Shown here: positions 23,071 through 32,894 of the stretch, piece after piece
How positions within the stretch are numbered: position 1 is the first letter of the stretch
Layout of the letters: every line of letters starts with the position of its first letter
Assembly (NCBI GenBank): GCA_037043455.1
Contig: JAWPHD010001226.1
Location: 1-64,000 of the forward strand
Source of the DNA: Cyrtodaria siliqua
Lineage: Eukaryota > Mollusca > Bivalvia > Adapedonta > Hiatellidae
Direction of reading: 5' to 3'
Length of the DNA: 64,000 nucleotides
Position numbers and translations under genes: made by a program
The notes under the pieces: model-generated
Seen by the model: only the letters and a program-made list of their open reading frames with translations
Database searches by the model: none
What the model was told of the DNA's origin: nothing

Positions 23071-23487
23071 TTATTTTTTATTAATTAATCGTTTAATTCT
23101 TGCATTAATATTTTTGGTTCCTCTTCCGGATAGTAATCTGTTAATTTTTGCATTTACATCTTCTTCAGTTTCAGCTAAAACTTCTTTTTTGTTATCAGCT
23201 TTTGTAAGTTCTTTTAAAATTATCTCACCTTTTGGTTTAGGCTTAATAACTGAAACAAATTTATCAGCAGCCATTTTTCCTACTTCATCTCCAAGTGTTT
23301 TAGAACCACTCTCTTTGATTTGTTCACCAGCAGTTTCTAATGCCTTTTTACCTGCTGTTTTTACAGACTCGCTAAATATTTTTGATCCAACTTTTGAAAA
23401 AATGTCAAATATGCCAGCTCCATTTAATCGGTCAACTTGAGTATATGTTCCCGTACTAGTGTCATAAACTTTTTTTAAACATGCCAT
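23071..23487 (-). CDS. Basic 138-aa virion-associated protein (copy B, open)
   Basis: An uninterrupted frame of 138 aa starts MACLKKVYDTSTGTYTQVD. An amphipathic/hydrophobic segment GAGIFDIFSKVGSKIF (about residues 24-39) is followed by a KTAGKKAL region, and the protein ends in basic residues (ARIKRLINKK). It lies between MCP and the penton-like gene in every copy. Copy C has two versions of 145 aa. The function is unknown; the amphipathic helix and basic tail suggest a capsid-interior or membrane-acting protein. It keeps its frame although both neighbours in other copies are broken. Confidence 0.8.
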   Translation of the reverse strand: MACLKKVYDTSTGTYTQVDRLNGAGIFDIFSKVGSKIFSESVKTAGKKALETAGEQIKESGSKTLGDEVGKMAADKFVSVIKPKPKGEIILKELTKADNKKEVLAETEEDVNAKINRLLSGRGTKNINARIKRLINKK

Positions 23488-23497
23488 ATAACTTATG

Positions 23498-24259
23498 TTA
23501 CATTAATTTCTTCAAAACAAATCGAAATGATGTGTGGACACCATTAAGATTAATAATTTTACCAGGGAAATCGGTTATGTGAATATTAATACTGTTAATG
23601 ATTGTTTTGTTTACTTCGCAGAACTCGACTCTTATCGGTTCATCTTTAAAAGGATACGATCTCGTAAGATCAGCTTTACTTATTTCATAAGTGACATCCC
23701 CGTATGATCCATCAACAATAGAATTACTTATCAAATCACAGTGGATATACAATGTATCGATAGAATTTGTTATGTTTGGTGCTACAGTTCCAAATTTAGT
23801 TTCTCTGATAACTGCATCTTTGTCAAACCCGATCAAGGTGTGAAAGTTTGAGTCTCTTAAATCAAGTACGAACTTATTATGAATGTTAACTAAACATTTA
23901 AAACTTGATAAATCAAACTCAATTTTTATCGGGACAGGTGAGTCATCAGTTAAATCATTGTTTACAGTCAATGCTTCTTTTATGTAATTATCGATATCAG
24001 CATAATTGTAATTTCCATTTGTAAAAATAATACTTTCCCGATCTGTTCCATTGTGATACCTTATCACTTTGTTATTAAAATCCTCACTAATATTATACCA
24101 TGAGTAAGTCATGGAATTAATCTTATCGAGTCCAATGCCATACTGTTTGTTCCTGCCTAATAATAATGGTCTATCAAATACAGTTGTAAAATTACTTGGT
24201 GTATTTGAGCTATTAATTGTTGACGCTTTTTCTGATGATAATACAATGTTTTGTTCCAT
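23498..24259 (-). CDS. Penton-like minor capsid protein (copy B, open)
   Basis: The 253-aa frame from ATG 24259 starts MEQNIVLSSEKASTINSSNT and ends GVHTSFRFVLKKLM. Predominantly beta-type sequence with no long helix fits a single jelly-roll minor capsid protein, and the position next to the MCP cluster is where Polintons encode the penton protein. No frameshift or stop is present. The copies at 36261-37004 and 39093-39774 are damaged in different places. The name penton rests on gene order and size; I see no diagnostic motif. Confidence 0.7.
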   Translation of the reverse strand: MEQNIVLSSEKASTINSSNTPSNFTTVFDRPLLLGRNKQYGIGLDKINSMTYSWYNISEDFNNKVIRYHNGTDRESIIFTNGNYNYADIDNYIKEALTVNNDLTDDSPVPIKIEFDLSSFKCLVNIHNKFVLDLRDSNFHTLIGFDKDAVIRETKFGTVAPNITNSIDTLYIHCDLISNSIVDGSYGDVTYEISKADLTRSYPFKDEPIRVEFCEVNKTIINSINIHITDFPGKIINLNGVHTSFRFVLKKLM

Positions 24260-24292
24260 ATAATATAGGATGGATAATTTTTGTTATACTAA

Positions 24293-24783
24293 TCATTCCG
24301 GTAAATAAGATAGTTTAAAACTTGATTTTTCAAAATTGAAAACTTGGGTAGTGTTTTGTTTTATACCTGATTTGACATCTATATCAAACGGTAGCTTGAA
24401 ATATAATTCAAATGTTTCTTTAACTATTCGTTTGTCATTTTTTATTATCGGATAAAGATGCTTTTTGCCACCATGTGCTAGATAAATAAAGAAACGTTCT
24501 ACATCTGCTCCTGTATAAGTAAAATCTATTTCAAATACATAAGGGCCTTCTTTAAGAATTTGCAACCCACCGAAAAATATTTTTTATATTATTCTTCACC
24601 TTTTATAAGTGGATTGGCTAAAAAAGTAAACGCATCAAGAAAATTTCGTCTACGCCGGGATCTTTCAAGTGTTTTTTGCTTCGGGTATGATACAAAAAGA
24701 TTATCAATACTAGTAATATCGCCATAATCTTGAATAATACTTATTGTGCCGACTATCAGACTTTTGATTAAAGGTGAAATATA
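24293..24783 (-). pseudogene. Spike-like protein, C-terminal globular domain (copy B, detached)
   Basis: It is homologous to the C-terminal domain of the copy C protein (38620-39072). Blocks YVFEIDFTYTG, KRIVKETFELYF and NTTQVFNFEKSS are shared, and the stop is near 24293. A frame change lies near 24580. The N-terminal coiled coil of the same gene is 2.65 kb away at 27438-28241. At the junction near 24783 the sequence leaves the virus in the middle of the gene. Confidence 0.75.
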
Positions 24784-25039
24784 GCGTGTCTTTTGAGCAT
24801 ATATTCTGAAATATATGTATATAATATACAATCTGTTCAAAAATTACACTTATTGGTTGTCCCGTTTTGTCACAGTAGCCAAGTATACATCATAGCGCAC
24901 ACGCTCCGAGTTTCGCCCTTTTTGAAGACAGGTAAGTGTCACGAGACCTGTGACGTCATTGGTACTAAGCGATTAGCGGCTCCGCATTAAATCTGCATTG
25001 TCTATGTAGGGTTACGTTTTATGGTACGTGTTAAAATTG

Positions 25040-25335
25040 CCGTGTACTGTTGCTGGGTGCAAACGTGTACATACAAAAGGACAATATAATAATATCAGTT
25101 TCTTTCGTGTTCTAAATCAGGTTAATGATTAAGATTCGAAGTGTGGGTGGACCGTTGCCGACGAAAATCGCCCGTCTCCTCAAAAAAGTGGGAACCTTCG
25201 AAAGAGGCGCGAGTTTGTAGTAACATTTTGAGTTGGATTCGTGGGAAGTCCATCCTTTGGTTTCTTTTTCGTTGAATTTGGATAACAAACCATGCCGATT
25301 AAAAACCCAGCGGTACCAACAATATTACAAAAAAT
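25040..25335 (+). pseudogene. THAP-type zinc-finger relic
   Basis: The plus frame from 25040 reads PCTVAGCKRVHTKGQYNN, with the paired cysteines of the THAP C2CH finger. Further on a Trp lies in the expected region, a Cys-Ser-Asn-(His)-Phe site is damaged by a one-base deletion near 25222, and near 25298 comes NPAVPTILQ, matching the AVPTIF-type motif that closes THAP domains. At least two frame changes make it a relic. THAP domains occur in P-element-like transposases and in host regulators; lying inside an insertion, a transposon origin is more likely. Confidence 0.65.
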
Positions 25336-26433
25336 GAGAAGTGCCTAACCCCGCCGTCTCTGAGCAAGTTTTATTCTCCGTATCAACCGGCGTTGAGGAG
25401 TAAATTAATAAATGAGGTAACATACAAGTAATTGTTCTATTATCTTAGCACTTCATCAGGTATACGTATGCTAAATTGTAGAAAGGTATATAGTCTTAGA
25501 TCTTTATATACACCGTGATTGTTTAGCTGTTGAATTAGAAGCATGCATCCTTACGTGAATCAGTCAAGAGCTGACGGCGCGAATATACTGTAGCCGTCTT
25601 TTTCAAAAGATTGCTAAAAAAGGTTCAGCATATACATTTAAATGAATCCGGTGAAAGAAACACTGTGTCTTTGTTTCAATATATATTTTGTAGGTTTATT
25701 TATTTTTTAACTATATACCCTATTCATCCAATAGTGTTATAGATCTATATATATTTATATATCGCCGTCCGTCTACATATATCGGTCTCTGGAATTAAAA
25801 AAAAATATGACAAAATACAAGGCAGAAAATTGGTAATGTTACTAGCTATAATAGTAGTTCAGTAATATTTTATGGCAAAACAATAACGGCTCTTAGCTCA
25901 TGCAATAAGTAAAATAAGTGTGGTAAATTTGATCTGTTAGGTCTGTTGTTTCGATCTCTACATGTACATAATATCGTGCTCATAATACATCGTGCTCATA
26001 ATACATTTGGCTATATTATTTAGATCATACTTATATTATTTAGATCATACTATGTTTATCTCTTTGTGCGCGATAAACTTTCCCACGCATATCCATATCA
26101 TATATCCGTCTTGTGCAGTACGCGGCTCGCCGCGGCGGTATTGCACCGCTCACGGAATTGCAATCAACAGAAAATGTGTCATAAAACTATGTTTCCCTAA
26201 AGTGTGCGTGCTTTTGTCATATACCGACGTAAGTACCCTAATTCGGCTGCACTTCAATAGGGCACCGCAATAGTTGATTAGTCGGTGTGTGGTATATTGT
26301 TAGTTGGGGCACGTGGAGAGCGTGTCATACTGCAAATCCAAATCTAATGCGTGCCACTCCTCGAGTGTTTTGGTCACCAGGTGGCGGGGACTTATGGCAT
26401 ATATATACTCCCTGGTACTATAGAAATTAGATA

Positions 26434-26636
26434 AAGGTAGCGCCGTGGTGTAATGGTTAGCATTGCGGCTTAGTAACCCAGGGATCGCGCGTTCAATCCC
26501 AGCCAGGACCGAATTTGGGTTAATTATCGAAATATAAAGTATTTCCTACCTTACCAGTCCTTCGGATAAACCTAGGTCTGCTCGCTAAAATGCTTAGTAC
26601 AATACAGCGAGCATAAATAAACGCTTATACACACAC
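26434..26636 (+). mobile_element. tRNA-derived SINE with 12-bp target duplication
   Basis: The head GTGGTGTAATGGTTAGCATT and the B-box-like GCGCGTTCAATCCC resemble an RNA polymerase III promoter from a tRNA. A unique body and a CA-rich end follow. AGAAATTAGATA is present directly before (26422-26433) and after (26637-26648) the element, a perfect target-site duplication, which defines the borders and a length of 203 bp. Confidence 0.9.
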
Positions 26637-26842
26637 AGAAATTAGATACTGTGTCATTTATTATGTTGTTTTTATTTATTTTATTTTTTTATCAATTATG
26701 TGAAAACTAAACACGTACTAAATATTTTTGTTCAATGTCTACTTTTCGGCAAAAGTAAAGTCCTTATTATCTGACGTATTAATGTAAAAGTATTAGACCA
26801 TATCCATGCATTCGGAATATACTGCATTACGCGCTTAGTGTA

Positions 26843-27094
26843 CACTACTCAACTTTTATAATCGGTCGCCCAGGTTTTTTGAAAATAACACAAATACTTT
26901 AAACTGGAAATCACCGAAACACAAACCAATATTTTGTTAAGTTTATCAACAATGTAATCTGGAAAAAAATGATTTCAGATTACATTTTTAATAAACTTAA
27001 TAAAATATTGGTATGTGTTTCGGTGATTTCCATCTTTTAGTATTTGTGTTATTTTCAAAAAACCTGGGTTACCGATTATAAAAGTTGAGTAGTC
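26843..27094. mobile_element. MITE, long foldback with TA target duplication
   Basis: The two halves are nearly perfect inverted copies: about 100 bp from CACTACTCAACTTTTATAAT on the left is repeated in reverse up to AAGTTGAGTAGTC on the right, with a loop of about 40 bp. TA lies on both sides (26841-26842 and 27095-27096). The 252-bp length and TA target fit a Tc1/mariner-derived MITE. Confidence 0.9.
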
Positions 27095-27437
27095 TATATG
27101 TACATGCGATGTTGCCGGTGACTTACTGTCAGAATTTCGATAAAAACAGTTTAATTCCGACATTTTCATACACACTTTACTGTTTTTGCGTGCTTTCCCT
27201 ATGTACTAATGGCTTTTTTTTGTTTCCAATGACGTCATTTCAGGTTATACGAGGAAGAGTTTTCCCCCTTTGATTTTTTTCGATTTTTTAGCAATGCCTG
27301 TTCGCCTTTTCGATTTTTCTGTTTAAAAACATATTTTCACTAAGCATACATCAATAACATAGTAAACATCGTATTTATAATGTTATTTAATAATTAAAAA
27401 CATATCAACAGCGGATTTGTTGATTTAGGACAATGCT

Positions 27438-28241
27438 CATCTTTAAACTGTTTTAATGAAGCTATTTCGCCATCAAAAGCTTTGCTTCTTTCGTCCTGGG
27501 CAGCTTTCGATTGCTTTAAAACATCATCAAAAGCAGTCTCAAGTTTCTTTTTGATGTCTTCTATCTCTTTACTGATATCAGCAACGTTGGTGTTTATCTG
27601 CTCATTTAATATTTTAATTTGAGTTATTTCGGTAGCAAAAGCAGTTCTCATTTGTTTTGAACATCGGCAATAGCGGTTTCTAGTTCGTTGTTATCAACCA
27701 GTTGTTTATTGATTTCTCCAATCCGTGTATTAATATTTTGAACACCAGATCTTATTTGTTCACTTAATTTCTTGTAGTTTTCGCTCTCTTCCAATACATC
27801 TTCTTTCTTTTCCAGCTCTTTCAAAGCATCACCCAGAAGTTTTATTTCATCTTTCAAACCGTTTTGAATTTCAAACATTTTCTCACGGTTTGTCTGTAAT
27901 TGCTTTTGTATCAGACTTAGTTTATCATCAACACCTGTTGTCAAATCTTTCATCATATCTGGAATTTTATCAATATTATAATCACGTATGATTTTTGTTA
28001 TTCTTCTTACAGTAAATTGCTTTGTTGCTGCATCATCTGCTTTTTCTGGATTACCAACATTGATAATTTTATTTTTAACCATGTTAAGATCACTTTTTAA
28101 AACATTTTCCTGGTTTTTGCCTTTGTTAAGATAATTAACCAGATGTTTTTGTTTTACGTACTCGGACAGCACAATACCAAAATGTGTAATAATAACACTG
28201 CCAGTAGTAACTTCCTCACCAAGATCATTAAAAAGTTCGAT
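27438..28241 (-). pseudogene. Spike-like protein, N-terminal head and coiled coil (copy B, start lost)
   Basis: The minus frame keeps the LFNDLGEEVTTGSV start region and a long heptad-rich stretch through DVLEESENYKKLSEQIRSG. The start codon found in copies A and C is ATC here, so translation could not begin at the usual place, although the TCTAA motif upstream (28256-28260) is intact. A frame change occurs near 27650, and the gene leaves the virus at 27438 where the 2.65-kb insertion begins. Confidence 0.75.
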
Positions 28242-28262
28242 TATATATAATATGATTAGATT

Positions 28263-28897
28263 AAATTTCACCGATGAAGTTACGTTTTACTAACTTTCTA
28301 GGGCGATCAAGATACAGAAAGTCGTGCTGCCTGTCAGTTGCTTTTTTATACTGATCTTTGCTGACCTCTTGTTCTCTAGAAAGCATGTTTATTTCATTTA
28401 TACTTGGAGTTGCAAAGAAGATGTAATGAGAGCAATTCAGCCGAATGTCTTCTGTAATAAGATTGAGTTAAATAAATTACGCAACAATTTTTATGTCTTC
28501 TCTGGATAAAATAATTAATAATATCATTTTGGTTGCGATCACAAACATAATCATCAAAAATAGCTATCTTTTGAGTATCAGAATCCAAATCATTCACAGG
28601 GATAACTTGATCATTTGAACATTCTAATATATCTTCGACTGGGATTTTATTCTTTTTTGCTATTTTTTCCAGTTTTTGTGATAAGACCTGATACTTGGAC
28701 TGCTCCAAGTTTTTAGCAAACAAGTAAATCTTGTCATAGTACACTAAAAGTTTCAGCAACATGTGAACTAATGTGTTTGTCTTGCCAGATCCTGAATTAC
28801 CGCATATAAGCATCCTGAAACAACAATCCGGCATGAAGTTATATATCTGCTTGAAATTACTGTTGTCTGTCTTCATATCATAGTTTGGAATTTCCAT
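28263..28897 (-). pseudogene. Viral packaging ATPase, A32/FtsK-HerA type (copy B)
   Basis: ATG 28897 begins MEIPNYDMKTDNSNF, followed by the P-loop CGNSGSGKTNT (residues about 32-42) and the Walker B region KIAIFDDYVCD. The C-terminal block, ending with a Lys/Arg-rich tail that stops at about 28263, is in another frame after changes near 28450-28400. It powers packaging of the DNA into the capsid in this virus group. The gene is divergent from 28943 and directly upstream of the spike gene; its tail overlaps the spike promoter region. Confidence 0.9.
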
Positions 28898-28927
28898 TAT
28901 AATAATACTTGGATAATAGTAATATTA

Positions 28928-28942
28928 TCTAACTATTATTAT
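28928..28942 (+). promoter_or_regulatory. TCTAA late-promoter-like motif of the basic-protein gene
   Basis: TCTAACTATTATTAT precedes the ATG at 28943 by 15 nt. The intergenic space to the ATPase start is only 45 bp, so it may serve both directions. Confidence 0.55.
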
Positions 28943-29162
28943 ATGTCAAAAGTATATTGCGGAATAAAACTCGTGGTAAACGCCTTGGAACAGAAGCAGA
29001 ATGTTTAAGGCTAATCAAGTTAGATATTACGGAATGCAAAAAGCAGTTGAAAACGTAGTTAAGACTGCAGTTGAAAAAGCAGTTAAGAAAGCAGTTAAAC
29101 CTGCAGTAAAGAAAGCAGTTAAACCTGCGGTTAAAAAAACAAAAAAACTACATAATACTTGA
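28943..29162 (+). pseudogene. Small basic protein with Lys-Ala-Val-Pro repeat tail (copy B, frameshifted)
   Basis: It starts MSKVYCGIK. After a frame change the second frame reads RYYGMQKAVENVV and then a tail built of KAV, KPAV and KK repeats, ending TKKLHNT with a TGA at 29160. The tail resembles histone H1 or adenovirus core-protein composition, so a DNA-condensing role is plausible. The copy A ortholog lacks most of the repeat, so the tail expanded or contracted between copies. Confidence 0.6.
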
Positions 29163-29217
29163 TTTAAGTTATCTTAACTAATACCAACTTATCTTAACTT
29201 GTCTTAATTTATCTTAT

Positions 29218-29240
29218 TTTAATCTAACCTTATATTATAC
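29218..29240 (+). promoter_or_regulatory. TCTAA late-promoter-like motif of the large conserved gene
   Basis: TTTAATCTAACCTTATATTA stands 18 nt upstream of the ATG at 29241, and its counterpart is kept in copy A (3407-3427, minus strand). Confidence 0.6.
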
Positions 29241-30743
29241 ATGTCTTTTTTAAAATGGCATGAATTAGCAGATAAAAAGCGAAAAGCGAGTGAGCTTGTT
29301 AAAGAATATGAAAATAAAGTTATCCAAAAAAGACTAGAAAAAGGAGCTAGTCGTGATTTATACACGGACGTATTTAAACCTGTAACTAGCGAAATAACAG
29401 AGCAAACAAGACGGCTAGCTGAACATTTGATTACCCTTCCAGAAATACGTCAACAGTTGGCTCTTCTTTCTGAGGCAATACGTCCGCAATTACTTGCCCC
29501 GCCTGATCGTGGAGCTATAGCACCACCACCGCCACCACCACCAACGCTACCACCACCACCACTCGTTTTTGAAAAACCAGCTATCAAGCAAACCGTAGAG
29601 CCTAAAGACCGAGCACCGCCGGGTGATTACAGAGAGGAACTGAAGCGGGCAATAGAGTCTAGACCAAAATTAAAAAAAAGCTTCAGACAGAGTGCTTAAG
29701 TCAAAACCTGCCAAATCCACGGAAGCATTATTTGAAGCAGTCCAAAAGAAACGTACATCAATTGATCCCGGGACGAAGAAATAGAAGAAGAAGAATGGGG
29801 AGAAGAAGAACTAGCTGCGAGGCCTAAGGAACAAAAACCTGTCTATGATATTAACTTGGATGCTGGTATGAATAAAGAAATACTTGATAAGTATGATTTG
29901 CCAATACCAACTGAAATACCATGTATTACTGATGGGAGTGCTGATTATGATAAATATATTACAAAGGCTAAAGAGTCACGCAGGGGAATATTTTACAAGA
30001 TAAAAGGTCTGGAGACAAAAATAGGCAACCTTGATGAAGAAAAACTCAAGGAGGGGTGGAATAAGGCGACAACAGATGTGACTAGGCGTAAATATTCAAA
30101 ATTACTCAATAACCCCGATCGAGTCAGACAAGATAAAATTCTGTATATGAAAGAAAACAATGATCTGACTGGTGAACTGAATGTTCTGAATTTTTATAAA
30201 GAGAAGTTGCCTGAGCGAATTCGAACAGCTAGCGAGAATATACAAAAGACTGGCAAAGGGATGCAACAAAATAAAAATTCCTACAAAGTCGACAAAGATG
30301 GTCACTATGGAATGTTACAAATTGATTTACCTAAGCTTGTTGGTCATCACAAACTTATTGCCAAACAAGGAGAAGCAGTTTTGTTAGACCTAAAAGTAGA
30401 CAATGATTTTATAGAATTGATAACAAACCGTTACAACAATGGAAAAACTTATTCAAAGCTGTCTCAGAATGCTTTTAATGAACTAACAGAATTATCTGAT
30501 TTGCCAATTCATAAAGGTTCTTCAAAGTTCAAAAAGATTTTAGGAGGTTGTGCTGATGTTAAATATTACAATAGTCCCAAAGATTTGGTTAAGGCTCTAG
30601 AGTTAGTATGCGGAAGTATCGAAGCAGGAAATAATAGTCAACAGCTAATAAATAAAGGTATTAGCATAATAGATGAATTGTTAAAAATAGGCAAAATGTC
30701 ACCCAAAGAACACGAGCAAGTATTTTCTAAATATTTTAATTAA
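29241..30743 (+). pseudogene. Large conserved Polinton protein of unknown function (copy B, two frame changes)
   Basis: It starts MSFLKWHELADKKRKASELV, with a helical N-terminal region, a Pro-rich linker with eight-proline-like runs (about 29520-29570), an acidic segment near 29775 and a long C-terminal domain (29856-30743) containing KDGHYGMLQIDLPKLVG and ending VFSKYFN. Frame changes near 29695 and 29770 separate the parts; the last 295 codons are open. The C-terminal domain is widely kept in animal Polintons in my recollection of the family, but its function is not known. It lies between the basic protein and the membrane protein. Confidence 0.7.
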
Positions 30744-30767
30744 ATTATTGTCTAGCTATAACTATAC

Positions 30768-31190
30768 ATGAGAACCAAAGAAGAATTAATTGATCACTTG
30801 TCGCGACTTGTAGCTGCATACAGATGCAGTTATAAATTGTGCGGTATTATAAACACAACATTACAGATTGTCAGTGGGATAATTGGTTGTACTGCCGCAT
30901 TGGCATTGGTTCCGGCAATTCCTGTTTTCGTGGCTGTAGTTGGCGCAGTTCCTGCAGTAGTTGCTGTTTTAGCAAGTAAAACAAGAATAGCAGAGAAAAA
31001 GACTTTGTTAAAAATACAGCATCGGAGTTTTAAACAACTTCTATCATATGTCCAAACAACAACAGGACTAGAAAATGATGAGGAGATAATTAGGATTATC
31101 TTTAATAAAATATTAGATATTCAAAAGAATGATAACTTTATAGAACCTCTGGAAATGTATATGAAAAAAATTAAGTTAATTCTTTTCTGA
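30768..31190 (+). CDS. 140-aa membrane protein (copy B, open)
   Basis: The open frame from ATG 30768 starts MRTKEELIDHLSRLVAAYRC. Residues about 28-67 form a strongly hydrophobic stretch (IIGCTAALALVPAIPVFVAV) long enough for one hairpin or two membrane passes, followed by a charged helical C-terminus. A TCTAGC motif lies 17 nt upstream of the ATG. The last 20 bp overlap the end of the convergent Cys-rich gene. Function unknown. Confidence 0.75.
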   Translation: MRTKEELIDHLSRLVAAYRCSYKLCGIINTTLQIVSGIIGCTAALALVPAIPVFVAVVGAVPAVVAVLASKTRIAEKKTLLKIQHRSFKQLLSYVQTTTGLENDEEIIRIIFNKILDIQKNDNFIEPLEMYMKKIKLILF

Positions 31191-31694
31191 CTAGCTTCCA
31201 TATCCTATCATACTTTTCTCTGGTTGATTTTGTTTCAATCGGTTTTGTTTCTTTTTCTATTTTTAATATTGTATATATTTTCTGAAAAATGTATTCAAAT
31301 TTGATTGATCTTCTATTTGATCCAAAACCTTTACAATTTCGTAAAACAAATCTTCAAATCTTTGTTTATTTGTAGAACACAAACCATATGCTACCAAGTA
31401 TTTATCTAAATGGTACTTTCTGTGGTAAATAGCTTTCTTTCGGTTGTAGCTGTAACCTGTAATGAGATTATAACCATTGTGAGTGCCACAATTAAGGCAA
31501 ACACGCCCGTTATCAAAAACTTCACAATTATCGTTACAATTTATACATGCGTAAGCGCACTTATAGCATAGTTTGGTTTTAGTACAATATTTACAAAGCT
31601 TCTTTTTATTAGTTGTGTAAAAGAAGATGCAATCTATGCACACCCCAGGAGGATCAATAATATCTAAAACTCTTTTACAATATTTGCAATTCAT
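31171..31694 (-). pseudogene. Zn-ribbon protein with possible VLTF3-like C-terminus (copy B, one frame change)
   Basis: From ATG 31694: CKYC, CIDC, CKYC, CYKC, CINC and CLNC pairs in the first 80 residues, then a basic segment (RKKAIYHRKYHLDKYL) and a helical region. A frame change near 31290 leads to the final part ending at 31171. Several zinc ribbons followed by a YHRKYHL-like and a Trp-containing end are the layout of viral late transcription factor 3 of large DNA viruses. If right, this would be the activator of the late genes; this is a weak assignment from pattern alone. Confidence 0.6.
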
Positions 31695-31760
31695 TATATT
31701 ATACTATAGAATTATATATTTAAATAAGGCTTAAAAAATATTATATTACGTAATATTATA

Positions 31761-32074
31761 ATGGAACGTATAGAAAAGAAAATCAAAATGGCATATGCCC
31801 AAACGGTTGATTTTGAAGATACGAGTAAACATGACGCAGAGCTTCTAATTTTTTCAAACTTTCAAACTTTCAAGATTGAACAGAAGAATTATAACAATGG
31901 CAAAACAACTAAAACTGCCATGGAAAATAAAAAACCCAGATATAAACAAGCTGCGTGCTTTTTGTAAAAAAACAAATTTCAGAGGCAACTAATATTCTTT
32001 CAACCGATGCTGCTTTTATTCCTTACTACAGCATTTTGTTAGAAAAAGGAATTAATATCATTATGTATGGATAA
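31761..32074 (+). pseudogene. Small conserved virus protein (copy B, frameshifted)
   Basis: ATG 31761 starts MERIEKKIKMAYAQTVDFED. Near 31960 the frame changes, and the C-terminal part ends LLEKGINIIMYG with a stop at 32072-32074. The copy A ortholog at 401-720 shares this end. There is no known domain. Confidence 0.6.
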
Positions 32075-32100
32075 ATTAAATATAATATAATCTATAATAT

Positions 32101-32703
32101 ATGGGAAGTTATGCAGAAGAAGAAAGAAAACACTTTGATGAAACAAAAAAAGTTTATGAAAAAGTAGCTGCTTACGAGCAGACTCTTTTGGTTTAGTTAA
32201 ACAAAGATATCAAAGAGTTTAAATAAAGTCACATGAAACGGTTGGAAGAAAATATTACAGCTTTTAAAAAAGATTGGGCAATAAAAACTGAGCGTGAGTG
32301 TAACGATGCTATAAAGCTTCTTACAGATTTGGCAGAAAAACAAATTAGAATTTTTAATGAAACACAAACAAATGCAGTAGTTAAAAATGTTGAGGCTTTT
32401 AAAAATGAGTTAATCAGCAAGTTGGAAAAGCCTCATGTAATTAATACTGATACTGGATGTTACGACGACATTGAAATGCTTATTAAAAAGATAAAATGAA
32501 TGATTGATGCAGGAGTTTTTGATAAAGACGTGTTTATAAACTATCGCAAATACAGGATAAAAATAAAATCACTGGCAGCTGGAGGTAATCTTGAAACTGT
32601 TGGTTTTAATAGATACTGCAAATATCATGTAAAAATAAGTCAGATGGTGGATAATATTTACAAAAAAATGCTTTTGGAGATACTTAGACATGCTTCTGGA
32701 TAA
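32101..32703 (+). pseudogene. Helical 201-codon virus gene with three in-frame stops (copy B)
   Basis: A single reading frame from ATG 32101 to the stop at 32701-32703 is interrupted only by nonsense codons (near 32194, 32224 and 32497), with no frameshift. The product is Lys/Glu-rich and helical (CNDAIKLLTDLAEKQIRIFN). It is absent from copy A, where the neighbouring genes are adjacent. Function unknown. Confidence 0.55.
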
Positions 32704-32894
32704 TGAAAAAATAGTCTCTTGGATGAGGTTACTAATGAGGACATCGGTGAACATGTTTATGAGGTTACCTATAAGATATCGATGGGGATGCTGATGAGGA
32801 CGCCGATGAGGATAGAAATATTAAATAAAATAAAAGTTATTTCATTAATTAATTAATAGAGGCTTAAAGAAATAATCTCTTGTAATAATATATA

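Larger units (their letters stand above)
24784..27437. other. 2.65-kb insertion splitting the spike gene of copy B
   Basis: Virus homology stops at 24783 and resumes at 27438; in copy C the two points are adjacent apart from a deletion of about 100 bp here. The inserted DNA has no long ORF. It contains a THAP-domain relic (25040-25335), a SINE (26434-26636) and a MITE (26843-27094). The remaining parts are AT-rich with nothing recognised. I see no clear terminal repeats for the whole segment; a damaged TA duplication at the ends is possible. Confidence 0.7.

Noticed and set aside
26447..26520. tRNA gene
   Set aside because: Promoter boxes are tRNA-like, but the element has SINE body and target duplications and no sound cloverleaf.
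32101..32703. Stop-codon reassignment
   Set aside because: Neighbouring genes use normal stops and carry frameshifts; decay explains the stops.
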